Part shown: piece by piece, positions 8,151-14,331 of the stretch | Position numbering within the stretch: position 1 is the first letter of the stretch | Layout of the letters: each line of letters opens with the position of its first letter | From: Archaeoglobus sp. | GTDB lineage: Archaea > Halobacteriota > Archaeoglobi > Archaeoglobales > Archaeoglobaceae | Assembly: GCA_003978865.1 (NCBI GenBank) | Contig: QNXS01000047.1 | Location: 1-15,765 of the forward strand | DNA: 15,765 nt | Reading direction: 5' to 3' | The notes under the pieces: model-generated | What the model saw: the letters and a program-made list of their open reading frames with translations, nothing else | Told to the model about the DNA's origin: nothing | Database searches by the model: none | Program-made: the position numbers and the translations under genes

Positions 8151-8693
8151 ATGGAAGTCATCTTTGTTACATCTAACGAAGGCAAGTACCGGGAAGTGAG
8201 AGCTATAGGAAAAAAGTACGGAATCAATGTTGGATGGATGCGAATGGAGTACTTTGAACCTCAGGGAAATGACTTGGAGGAAATAGCAAAAATTAGTGCT
8301 GAATTGCTGTCAGAGAAATTTCAGTCTCCATTCTTCATAGAGGACAGTGGACTTTTTATAGATTCTTTGAATGGGTTTCCCGGACCGTACTCATCGTACG
8401 TATTCAAAACTATTGGAAACGAAGGGATACTGAAACTCATGAAAGACGTTGAAGATAGGAGCGCTCACTTCCTTGCAGTGGTGGCATACTGGGATGGAGA
8501 AAAAGTTCATACATTCTCTGGTAGAGTTGACGGCAGAATTACCGATGAAATGCGGGGTTGTGAAGGTTTTGGCTATGATCCTATATTCGAGTATGAAGGC
8601 AGAACTTTCGCAGAGATGGGGGAAGAGAAAAATGAGTATTCTCACAGGAGAAAAGCCATAGAAAAACTGTTTAGCTGGTTATCTGAAAGATAA
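8151..8693 (+). CDS. XTP/dITP pyrophosphatase (RdgB/HAM1 family)
   Basis: This house-cleaning enzyme hydrolyses deaminated purine triphosphates (ITP, dITP, XTP) to monophosphates. Family motifs are all present in 180 residues: the nucleotide-binding TSNEGKYREV at the N-terminus, then EDSGLFIDSLNGFPGPYSS with the catalytic acidic residues, then GYDPIFEYEG, and finally YSHRRKAIEKL with the base-recognition SHR. The length and order match archaeal RdgB/HAM1 proteins. ATG 8151 is the first ATG after the TATA box and gives the canonical first strand MEVIFVTSN. The gene has its own promoter and ends at the TAA that starts the next TATA-like element. Confidence 0.95.
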   Translation: MEVIFVTSNEGKYREVRAIGKKYGINVGWMRMEYFEPQGNDLEEIAKISAELLSEKFQSPFFIEDSGLFIDSLNGFPGPYSSYVFKTIGNEGILKLMKDVEDRSAHFLAVVAYWDGEKVHTFSGRVDGRITDEMRGCEGFGYDPIFEYEGRTFAEMGEEKNEYSHRRKAIEKLFSWLSER

Positions 8694-8699
8694 AATATT
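8691..8699 (+). promoter_or_regulatory. Putative TATA box of the MoaD-like gene
   Basis: TAAAATATT overlaps the stop codon of the upstream pyrophosphatase gene and is centred 24 bases before ATG 8719, with no Shine-Dalgarno sequence between. Confidence 0.45.
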
Positions 8700-8718
8700 C
8701 AATTGTATTCAATTTCAG

Positions 8719-9006
8719 ATGGTTGCTATGAAGAGAGCCGTTAAAGTTAGAGTGGAACTGTTTGCAACTCTCAGAAAAAAGTTTGGAAAAATGGTTGAAG
8801 TTGAATGCAACGGAACGATCGAAGATTGCTTTATCCAAGCGTCTAAGGTACTTGGAAAAGATTTTCTCAAAGAAGTCATGAAAAACGGTAAGTTGAGAGA
8901 TGACAGAATCATTACTGTAAATGGAAGGAACATAAAAGATGAATTGAGAAAGCTTGAAGACGGGGACGTTGTATCTGTTTTTCCACCAATAGCAGGTGGT
9001 ACTTAG
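8719..9006 (+). CDS. MoaD/SAMP-like ubiquitin-fold protein with a -GGT C-terminus
   Basis: This small beta-grasp protein has 95 residues, starting KVRVELFATLRKKFGK and closing with LEDGDVVSVFPPIAGGT. MoaD-type proteins carry sulfur for molybdopterin synthesis as a C-terminal Gly-Gly thiocarboxylate; archaeal SAMPs use the same Gly-Gly for protein conjugation. The FPPIAGG end is diagnostic. Here a threonine follows the diglycine (codons GGT GGT ACT TAG), so the chain may need trimming before activation by an E1-like enzyme. ATG 8719 fits the TATA spacing; ATG 8728 is also possible. No molybdopterin gene is adjacent, so sulfur carrier and protein modifier cannot be told apart. Confidence 0.85.
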   Translation: MVAMKRAVKVRVELFATLRKKFGKMVEVECNGTIEDCFIQASKVLGKDFLKEVMKNGKLRDDRIITVNGRNIKDELRKLEDGDVVSVFPPIAGGT

Positions 9007-9010
9007 ACAT

Positions 9011-9035
9011 TTTAAATTTTTAAATAAAATTTAAA
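9011..9035. terminator. A+T-only inverted repeat after the MoaD-like gene
   Basis: TTTAAATTTT at 9011-9020 and AAAATTTAAA at 9026-9035 form a 10-bp A/T stem with a 5-base loop, 5 bases after the stop codon. It could assist termination, but stems made only of A-T pairs are weak at high temperature, so termination would depend more on the T-runs. Confidence 0.35.
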
Positions 9036-9098
9036 TTGCATATTTGAATATAGTATTCTCTGGATTAACAGCATCAGGGATATCGGGGACACCAAAAG

Positions 9099-9106
9099 TT
9101 TTAAAA
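9099..9106 (+). promoter_or_regulatory. Putative TATA box of the L7Ae operon
   Basis: TTTTAAAA lies in the 182-base gap upstream of the L7Ae start. A start near 9128 would give a leader of about 60 bases containing a hairpin (9130-9161) and a strong Shine-Dalgarno sequence. The earlier part of the gap (9036-9095) shows nothing I can assign. Confidence 0.4.
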
Positions 9107-9129
9107 CATAGTCGAATAAGCAACTCAGC

Positions 9130-9161
9130 ATTCTGCGGCTAAAATAGATAAGCCGATGAAT
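9130..9161 (+). promoter_or_regulatory. Hairpin in the 5' leader of L7Ae
   Basis: AUUC (9130-9133) pairs with GAAU (9158-9161), and CGGCU (9136-9140) pairs with AGCCG (9151-9155). They are separated by a 2x2 internal loop of opposed U-U and G-A, with a 10-base A-rich terminal loop. The hairpin ends about 15 bases before the GGAGGTG ribosome binding site. Archaeal L7Ae is known to control its own mRNA through a kink-turn in the leader. I could not fit a full kink-turn here, so the regulatory role is a guess. Confidence 0.35.
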
Positions 9162-9188
9162 AATGACGAAAGGAAGGAGGTGTTTGAA

Positions 9189-9554
9189 ATGAACATATAC
9201 GTCAGGTTTGATGTTCCTGAGGAATTGCAGAATGAAGCTCTGGTTTTGCTGGAAAAAGTAAGGGAGACAGGAAAGGTAAAGAAAGGGGCTAATGAAACAA
9301 CAAAAGCAGTGGAAAGGGGTATTGCAAAACTTGTTTACATAGCTACTGATGTTGACCCTCCAGAGATTGTTGCCCACTTGCCACTGTTGTGTGAAGAAAA
9401 AAACATTCCATACGTATATATCAATGGTAAGAGTAAAATTGGACAGGCAGTGGGAATAGAGGTTGATTGTTCAGCAGCTGCAATAGTAAAAGAGGGTGAA
9501 ATGAGAAAAGAACTTAACCAGCTTGTCAGCAAGATTGAAGGATTGAAAAAGTAA
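9189..9554 (+). CDS. rpl7ae: 50S ribosomal protein L7Ae
   Basis: This kink-turn RNA-binding protein works in the large ribosomal subunit, in C/D and H/ACA guide RNPs and in archaeal RNase P. The 121 residues start MNIYVRFDVPEELQ. They hold the RNA-binding block VKKGANETTKAVERGIAKLVYIA and the tail region CEEKNIPYVYI with GQAVGIEVDCSAAAI. ATG 9189 is chosen because GGAGGTG (9177-9183) is ideally spaced and the product matches the usual L7Ae start. An in-frame ATG at 9156 would place that Shine-Dalgarno inside the gene. It heads the conserved archaeal order L7Ae, S28e, L24e, NDK, followed by aIF5B. Confidence 0.96.
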   Translation: MNIYVRFDVPEELQNEALVLLEKVRETGKVKKGANETTKAVERGIAKLVYIATDVDPPEIVAHLPLLCEEKNIPYVYINGKSKIGQAVGIEVDCSAAAIVKEGEMRKELNQLVSKIEGLKK

Positions 9555-9589
9555 TTTATATTTAAAATTTGTTGAGCAGGTGATAGACA

Positions 9590-9799
9590 ATGGCTGAAGA
9601 TATACAGCCCGCTGAAGTTATTGAAATTATAGGTAGAACGGGAATGCACGGAGAAGCAACTCAAGTTAAGGTTAGGGTTCTCGCGGGAGAAAACAAGGGA
9701 AGAATTATAACGAGAAACGTTTTTGGACCAGTAAGAGTTGGGGACGTGTTAATGATAAAGGAAACAGCCAGAGAGGCTAAGAAATTACTCGTCCGCTGA
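9590..9799 (+). CDS. rps28e: 30S ribosomal protein S28e
   Basis: This small OB-fold ribosomal protein of the archaeal/eukaryotic set has 69 residues, the normal length. It includes PAEVIEIIGRTGMHGEATQV and ends with the family hallmark REAKKLLVR. GCAGGTGAT lies just before ATG 9590. It follows L7Ae by 35 bases, and its stop overlaps the Shine-Dalgarno of L24e, indicating one transcript. Confidence 0.96.
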   Translation: MAEDIQPAEVIEIIGRTGMHGEATQVKVRVLAGENKGRIITRNVFGPVRVGDVLMIKETAREAKKLLVR

Positions 9800-9810
9800 G
9801 GTGATTAACT

Positions 9811-9990
9811 ATGGAAAAAAAAGTGTGCTCTTTCTGTGGCTACGAAATTGAAGTTGGTACAGGAAAGATGTACGTTAGAAGGGATGGTAAAGTTCTGTAC
9901 TTCTGTTCCCGCAAATGTGAAAAAAACATGCTCAAGTTAAGGAGAAATCCGAGAAAGCTAAAGTGGACAAAGTACTATCAGAAACAGTAG
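9811..9990 (+). CDS. rpl24e: 50S ribosomal protein L24e
   Basis: This 59-residue zinc-ribbon protein of the large subunit starts MEKKVCSFCGYEIEVGTGKM. Zinc ligands are Cys6 and Cys9 (CSFC) and Cys32 and Cys36 (CSRKC). The basic tail KLRRNPRKLKWTKYY is typical. GAGGTGAT at 9798-9805 overlaps the S28e stop and serves as ribosome binding site, so translation is probably coupled. Length and neighbours match the conserved archaeal cluster. Confidence 0.96.
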   Translation: MEKKVCSFCGYEIEVGTGKMYVRRDGKVLYFCSRKCEKNMLKLRRNPRKLKWTKYYQKQ

Positions 9991-10028
9991 TATCAATTTA
10001 AATTTCTTAAAAGAAAGGGGTGACTGCA

Positions 10029-10478
10029 GTGGAAAGAACTTTTGTTATGATAAAGCCTGATGGAGTTCAGAGAGGACTTGTTGGAGAGGTTATCTCGAGA
10101 ATTGAGAAAAAAGGTTTAAAGATTGTTGCAATGAAAATGCTGTGGATTGAAGAGGATCTTGCAAGAGAGCACTACACAGAACATTCCGAAAAACCATTCT
10201 TTCAGGCACTTGTGGATTACATAACTTCAGGCCCGGTAGTGGCAATGGTTGTTGAGGGTAAAGAAGCTGTAAAAGTTGTCAGAACATTAGTAGGAGCAAC
10301 AAATCCTGTAGAAGCTTTGCCCGGAACCATAAGAGGAGATTTTGGAATGGATATTGGAAGAAACGTCGTTCATGCTTCGGATTCTCTTGAATCTGCTGAA
10401 AGGGAAATTTCATTGTTTTTCAGTGCGGATGAAATAGTTGAGTATTCAAAATCAGGAGAGGAGTGGCTCTACGAATAA
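10029..10478 (+). CDS. ndk: Nucleoside diphosphate kinase
   Basis: It transfers gamma-phosphate between nucleoside triphosphates and diphosphates through a phosphohistidine. The 149 residues begin with the universal strand ERTFVMIKPDGVQRGLVGE and carry the active-site motif GRNVVHASDS with His115. GTG 10029 is chosen because GGGGTGA (10016-10022) is properly spaced and the product starts MERTF; a GTG at 10020 lies inside that Shine-Dalgarno. An A/T box (ATTTAAAT, 9996-10003) may add an internal promoter in the cluster. The NDK-aIF5B neighbourhood is a recurrent archaeal arrangement. Confidence 0.96.
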   Translation: MERTFVMIKPDGVQRGLVGEVISRIEKKGLKIVAMKMLWIEEDLAREHYTEHSEKPFFQALVDYITSGPVVAMVVEGKEAVKVVRTLVGATNPVEALPGTIRGDFGMDIGRNVVHASDSLESAEREISLFFSADEIVEYSKSGEEWLYE

Positions 10479-10482
10479 TTTT

Positions 10483-10490
10483 TTATTTAA
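10483..10490 (+). promoter_or_regulatory. Putative TATA box of infB
   Basis: TTATTTAA just after the ndk stop would start transcription near 10513, leaving about 20 bases of leader that include GGGGTGG. The same TTTAAATTTCT string occurs before ndk. Confidence 0.4.
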
Positions 10491-10535
10491 ATTTCTAACT
10501 TTCTACATTGTTAACAGAAAATCAGGGGTGGTACA

Positions 10536-12329
10536 GTGGGTAAAAAGAAAAAGAGAGAGAAAACAGCAAAAAAGCTTAGAACTCCAATAGTATCAGTTCT
10601 CGGCCATGTAGATCATGGAAAAACAACCTTACTTGACAAAATCAGGAAAAGCAGGGTTACTTCAAAGGAAGCAGGGGGAATAACACAGCATATAGGTGCA
10701 ACTGAAGTGCCAATAAACGTTGTAAAGGAGATATGCAAGGATATTTGGAAGGCTGAGGTAATGATCCCCGGACTTCTGTTCATAGATACCCCCGGCCACA
10801 GAGCTTTTACAAATCTGCGCAGAAGAGGCGGGGCTTTGGCAGATCTTGCTATACTCATTGTCGATATAAACGAGGGATTTAAAGATCAAACAGAAGAAGC
10901 TATATCCATTCTAAAAACGTTCAAAACACCGTTTGTTGTTGCAGCAAACAAGATAGACAGAATTCCCGGATGGCAGAAATACGAAAACTTGCCATTCGTT
11001 AAATCATTTGCGAAGCAGGATGAGATCGCTAAGAGGAGACTTGAGAACAGAATATATGAATTAATAGCAAAACTATACGAGCACGGTTTTAACGCTGAAA
11101 GGTTTGACAGAATAACAGATTTTACGAGAACCATAGCAATAGTTCCCATCTCGGCATTAACTGGTGAGGGGATTCCTGAGCTTTTGATGCTTCTTGTAGG
11201 ACTTGCTCAGAGATACCTTGAGGAAAATCTCAGACTGCATGTTGAAGGCAGGGCGAAGGGAACCATTTTAGAGGTAAAAGAAGAGAGAGGACTTGGAATT
11301 TCATGCGATGTAATACTCTACGACGGAACACTCAGAGTCGGAGATACAATAGCCATAGCTGGTAGAGATGATGTGGTGGTAACAAAGATAAGAGGGATAC
11401 TAAAGCCAAGACCGGCACAGGAGATGAGGTTGGAAAGTAAGTTTAAAGGAGTTGAAGAAGTTACCGCTGCTGCGGGAATAAAGCTCGTCGCACCAAATCT
11501 TGAAAAAGTTGTAGCTGGGAGTGAATTTGAAGCGATAGAAAGCGAAGAAGATTTAAAAAAGTTCAAAGAGAGAATTAAGAGAGAGTACGAGGAGACAGTT
11601 ATACGAACCGGTGGAGAAGGTGTTGTGCTGAAAACAGACACACTCGGCTCTCTTGAAGCTCTAATAAACGAACTCAGAGAACATGCTATACCTATAAAAA
11701 AGGCTGAAGTAGGAGATATAGATAAAAGAGATGTTGTTGAGGCATCAGCAAACAGCGATGAATTGAACAAAATTGTGATAGGTTTTAATGTTAAAACTCT
11801 ACCGGGAGTTGAAACAGAGGCAGAAAAGTATGGTGTTAAACTTTTTATTGATTCAATAATATATTCGCTGATAGATAGCGTAATTCAGTGGAGAGAGCAG
11901 ATAAAACTTGAAATTAAAAAGCAAAAAGTTGAAGCTCTCATACTACCTGCTAAGATAAAACTGTTAAAAAACTTTGTATTCAGAAGGAGTAAACCTGCCG
12001 TGATTGGAGCAAAAATTCTTGCTGGAGAACTTAAAAAAGGTGTAAAGCTAATAAAGTCAGATGGAAATGTAGTCGGGACTGTTAGGAGCATGAAAAAGGG
12101 TGATGAATTTCTTAACGTTGCGGGCGAGGGTGAAGAACTTGCAATTGCTATAGATGGAGCTGTTGTGGGAAGAAACATAACAGGAGATGAAGTTCTGTAC
12201 GTTGATGTACCGGAAAGACACATTAGAGTTATAAGAAGGGATCTCTACGAATCACTAAGTGAGAACTCAAGAAAAGCTCTTGAAGATTTACTTAAAATAA
12301 AAAGAAAAGAAAAAACAGTTGCAAGATAA
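10536..12329 (+). CDS. infB: Translation initiation factor aIF5B (IF2-like GTPase)
   Basis: This GTPase promotes subunit joining and initiator tRNA positioning on the ribosome. The 597 residues match the short archaeal form. G1 is GHVDHGKT (23-30), switch I is GGITQHIGATEV (47-58), G3 is DTPGH (84-88) and G4 is NKID (138-141). A beta-barrel domain II follows, then a domain III with TDTLGSLEALINEL, and a C-terminal barrel with helices. No intein or insertion is seen. GTG 10536 is preceded by GGGGTGG at 10525-10531. It is the last gene of the translation cluster, and the H/ACA-like RNA follows 148 bases after its stop. Confidence 0.97.
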   Translation: MGKKKKREKTAKKLRTPIVSVLGHVDHGKTTLLDKIRKSRVTSKEAGGITQHIGATEVPINVVKEICKDIWKAEVMIPGLLFIDTPGHRAFTNLRRRGGALADLAILIVDINEGFKDQTEEAISILKTFKTPFVVAANKIDRIPGWQKYENLPFVKSFAKQDEIAKRRLENRIYELIAKLYEHGFNAERFDRITDFTRTIAIVPISALTGEGIPELLMLLVGLAQRYLEENLRLHVEGRAKGTILEVKEERGLGISCDVILYDGTLRVGDTIAIAGRDDVVVTKIRGILKPRPAQEMRLESKFKGVEEVTAAAGIKLVAPNLEKVVAGSEFEAIESEEDLKKFKERIKREYEETVIRTGGEGVVLKTDTLGSLEALINELREHAIPIKKAEVGDIDKRDVVEASANSDELNKIVIGFNVKTLPGVETEAEKYGVKLFIDSIIYSLIDSVIQWREQIKLEIKKQKVEALILPAKIKLLKNFVFRRSKPAVIGAKILAGELKKGVKLIKSDGNVVGTVRSMKKGDEFLNVAGEGEELAIAIDGAVVGRNITGDEVLYVDVPERHIRVIRRDLYESLSENSRKALEDLLKIKRKEKTVAR

Positions 12330-12446
12330 CTTTAGATTCCTCATTAAAGTTGCTCTCTAAAATTATTAAAATTTATCAACATTTCTTTAAGTTATCAATA
12401 TCTCTTTTAATCTTTTAAGATTATACACTCCAAAACCTATCCATAA

Positions 12447-12455
12447 ACTTATTTA
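12447..12455 (+). promoter_or_regulatory. TATA box of the H/ACA-like RNA
   Basis: ACTTATTTA is centred 27 bases before 12478, which is exactly the first base of the RNA's basal stem. The 117 bases between the infB stop and this box are A/T-rich with T-runs (12402-12416) that could terminate infB. A 7-bp inverted repeat, TAATCTT/AAGATTA, lies at 12408-12423. Confidence 0.6.
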
Positions 12456-12477
12456 CAGTTCTAACATAAGCAAAATT

Positions 12478-12535
12478 GCTCCGCCCCTCACACCCGGGTG
12501 AGAAGCATGATCCCGGGTCGGTTGGCGGAGCTACA
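12478..12535 (+). ncRNA. H/ACA-type guide RNA (predicted rRNA pseudouridylation guide)
   Basis: The fold is read directly from the sequence. The basal stem GCUCCGCC (12478-12485) pairs with GGCGGAGC (12524-12531), 8 bp. The upper stem ACCCGGG (12492-12498) pairs with CCCGGGU (12512-12518), 7 bp. Between them is an asymmetric pocket, CCUCAC (12486-12491) and CGGUU (12519-12523). The apical loop is UGA-GAAGCA-UGA plus one U, the L7Ae kink-loop pattern of archaeal H/ACA RNAs. ACA lies at 12533-12535, 14 bases from the base of the pocket, as the H/ACA rule requires. A TATA box lies 27 bases upstream. The pocket predicts a target of form AACCG-UN-GUGAGG, close to the conserved 23S segment GACCGUCGUGAGA. 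The RNA's 3' end overlaps the apgM stop codon on the opposite strand. Confidence 0.85.
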
Positions 12536-13673
12536 ATAACAGATCCATCAGTCTCAAACCATCTACCTTTCCAAGTAAACCTTTGCTACAAGCTTTTTCA
12601 GTAAATTCCCTGACATCGTCTTTTTTGTTGTTTTTATACAGTAAAAGTGGTACTGGCTCAGCTACATGAGTTTTCACAGTAACCGGTGTGGGGTGATCGG
12701 GAAGCAACATTATTGATGTTTCCTCAAGGTCTATCCTGTCCAGCAGGTATCCAACTATTTTTTCGTCGTAGAGTTCTATAGCCTCAACTTTCAGTTCATA
12801 GTCCCCTTCGTGCCCCGCTTCATCTATTCCCTCCAAGTGCAGTACAACAAAATCATCTCTCAAAGCTCTTAAAGCAGCTTTAGCCAGTCCTCTATAGTTG
12901 GTGTCAACGTAGCCAGTTACACCTTCAACTTCGACAACTTTCATTCCGAGACCCTTTCCTATCCCCTGAAGTAAGTCAACTTCTGAAATCATAACACCTC
13001 TAAAACCCTTTTTATCTATCAGCTTTGGAAAACTGGGAATCTTTCCACCACTCCATGGCCAAATCATGTTAGCTTTATCCGTAACTTCTGGCAAAACTTT
13101 TTCAGACATCTCTATCAACCTGTTAAGCAATTTAGCTAAGTTTCCACCTCTTGGTAGATATCTGTCTATTTTTTTGCCTGTTATATCGTGAGGTGGAGTT
13201 GTTTTCAGCATTTTGAGTTCTCTCTCTGCAAAATCTCTGTCTATTGCGAGCACATGTCTGTAAGATTTGCCACGATAGAATCTGATACCCTCCTCAACTT
13301 CACAGTTCAGAATCTCTATTACTTTTTCTGCTTCCTCATCGCTTATTCTGTTCCCGCTGTAATCAATCATTACTCCATCCCTGACGTAAACTAAATTACA
13401 TCTAAAAGCTATCTTTGTATTAATGTTCTTAGCTATGGCTTCTATAGGACCTCTACCGGTATAGTACTTTCTAACATCTACACCAAGAATTGTGAGGTTT
13501 GCAACATCACTTCCGGGGGGAAAACCATCAGGAATTGTTTTAGCTAATCCACAAACCCCCTCCTTTGCAAGAAAATCCATGTTTGGTGTGTCTGCCTCCT
13601 CTAATGGCGTTTTTCCCGTTTTTGGATTTTTCCAGTCTGCCATGCCATCCGGTATTAGCAGAAGTCTTTGCAT
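12531..13673 (-). CDS. apgM: Phosphoglycerate mutase, 2,3-bisphosphoglycerate-independent, archaeal type
   Basis: It interconverts 3- and 2-phosphoglycerate in glycolysis/gluconeogenesis and belongs to the alkaline phosphatase superfamily, metal-dependent. The N-terminus QRLLLIPDGMADW has the first metal Asp. TPNMDFLAKEGVCGLAKTIPDGFPPGSDVANLTILG contains the catalytic-serine region. Late metal motifs are LHLEGIDEAGHEGD and LLPDHPTPVTVKTHVAEPVP, both diagnostic of aPGAM. ATG at 13671-13673 gives 380 residues, and an in-frame TTG at 13688 is less likely. No strong Shine-Dalgarno is visible. It lies 57 bases after ubiX and may share its transcript. Its last codons overlap the 3' end of the convergent H/ACA-like RNA. 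Confidence 0.95.
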   Translation of the reverse strand: MQRLLLIPDGMADWKNPKTGKTPLEEADTPNMDFLAKEGVCGLAKTIPDGFPPGSDVANLTILGVDVRKYYTGRGPIEAIAKNINTKIAFRCNLVYVRDGVMIDYSGNRISDEEAEKVIEILNCEVEEGIRFYRGKSYRHVLAIDRDFAERELKMLKTTPPHDITGKKIDRYLPRGGNLAKLLNRLIEMSEKVLPEVTDKANMIWPWSGGKIPSFPKLIDKKGFRGVMISEVDLLQGIGKGLGMKVVEVEGVTGYVDTNYRGLAKAALRALRDDFVVLHLEGIDEAGHEGDYELKVEAIELYDEKIVGYLLDRIDLEETSIMLLPDHPTPVTVKTHVAEPVPLLLYKNNKKDDVREFTEKACSKGLLGKVDGLRLMDLLL

Positions 13674-13730
13674 AATGATCTGATGCAACAGCGGATGATA
13701 ACTGTTTTTGATTTTGATCTTTTAGCTAAC

Positions 13731-14282
13731 TCATACAATTCCTTCCCACTCGTAGTCTACATGTATGCCGAGAAAAGATACAGCCCTTGCAGCAGTGTGT
13801 GTAACTATGTCGTCCAAGCTTTTTGGTCTAATGTAGAAAGCAGGTACTGGGGGCATGATTATAGCACCAATCTCGCTGAGTGTTAGTAAAGTTCTTAAAT
13901 GTCCTGTGTGGAGTGGGGTTTCCCTTACAAGCAGTACTAATTTTCTTCTTTCCTTTAGTGTCACGTCAGCAGTTCTGGAGATTAGGTTGTTTGTAATACC
14001 ATGGGCTATGCTTGATGCAGTTTTTACACTGCATGGGGCTATAATCATACCATCATGCTTAAAGCTACCGCTTGAAAGTTTTGCACCTATATCATCATTT
14101 GAGTAAAATTTGGAGGAATTAGCTTTAACCTGTGCGATGTCTATGCCTTCCACATTCATTGTAATAGTTGCCGCTTTTGAAACTATAACGTGAGTTTCCA
14201 CTCCATTGTCTCTCAAAATTTCAAGTATTTTCAGTCCGTATATCTGACCTGATGCTCCAGTAAACGCCACAATTACTTTCAC
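13731..14282 (-). CDS. ubiX: Flavin prenyltransferase UbiX
   Basis: It makes prenylated FMN, the cofactor of UbiD-type decarboxylases, from FMN and dimethylallyl phosphate. The 183 residues start KVIVAFTGASGQIYGLKILE, the FMN-binding GASG signature. IIAPCSVKTASSIAHGI and KERRKLVLLVRETPLHTGHLRTLLTL follow, then MPPVPAFY near the end; all are UbiX hallmarks. GTG 14280-14282 is chosen because the conserved first strand begins there and a TATA box is about 26 bases upstream. The frame stays open for 76 more codons, but those would run through the divergent birA start and are unlike any UbiX. No ubiD gene is in the window. Confidence 0.95.
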   Translation of the reverse strand: MKVIVAFTGASGQIYGLKILEILRDNGVETHVIVSKAATITMNVEGIDIAQVKANSSKFYSNDDIGAKLSSGSFKHDGMIIAPCSVKTASSIAHGITNNLISRTADVTLKERRKLVLLVRETPLHTGHLRTLLTLSEIGAIIMPPVPAFYIRPKSLDDIVTHTAARAVSFLGIHVDYEWEGIV

Positions 14283-14302
14283 ACCAAAAAGCGTCGCATG
14301 TA

Positions 14303-14313
14303 TTTTATATAAT
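14303..14313. promoter_or_regulatory. Shared bidirectional TATA box between ubiX and birA
   Basis: The core TTATATAA at 14305-14312 is a perfect palindrome. It lies about 24 bases before the birA ATG at 14332 and about 26 bases before the ubiX GTG at 14282 on the other strand. Only 49 bases separate the start codons and no second box is visible, so both leaderless transcripts probably use it. Confidence 0.65.
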
Positions 14314-14331
14314 TCTGTCGAACTGTATGCG

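Noticed and set aside
9128..9170. Complete kink-turn in the L7Ae leader
   Set aside because: I could not satisfy the three-base bulge plus tandem G-A pairs with stems on both sides; only a kink-loop-like UGA-N4-UGA is present.
9156..9188. In-frame ATG 33 bases upstream of the chosen L7Ae start
   Set aside because: It would put the strong GGAGGTG ribosome binding site inside the coding sequence and adds residues absent from L7Ae proteins.
12486..12491. Possible 16S target for the guide RNA in the archaeal segment ACCGUGAGGCG
   Set aside because: GUGAGG pairs with the 5' guide, but no uridine falls at the modification position; the 23S match has the right geometry.
12478..12531. tRNA-like appearance: long complementary ends and an internal GC hairpin
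   Set aside because: Only 54 bases, no anticodon or T arm and no terminal CCA context; the kink-loop and ACA box fit an H/ACA RNA instead.
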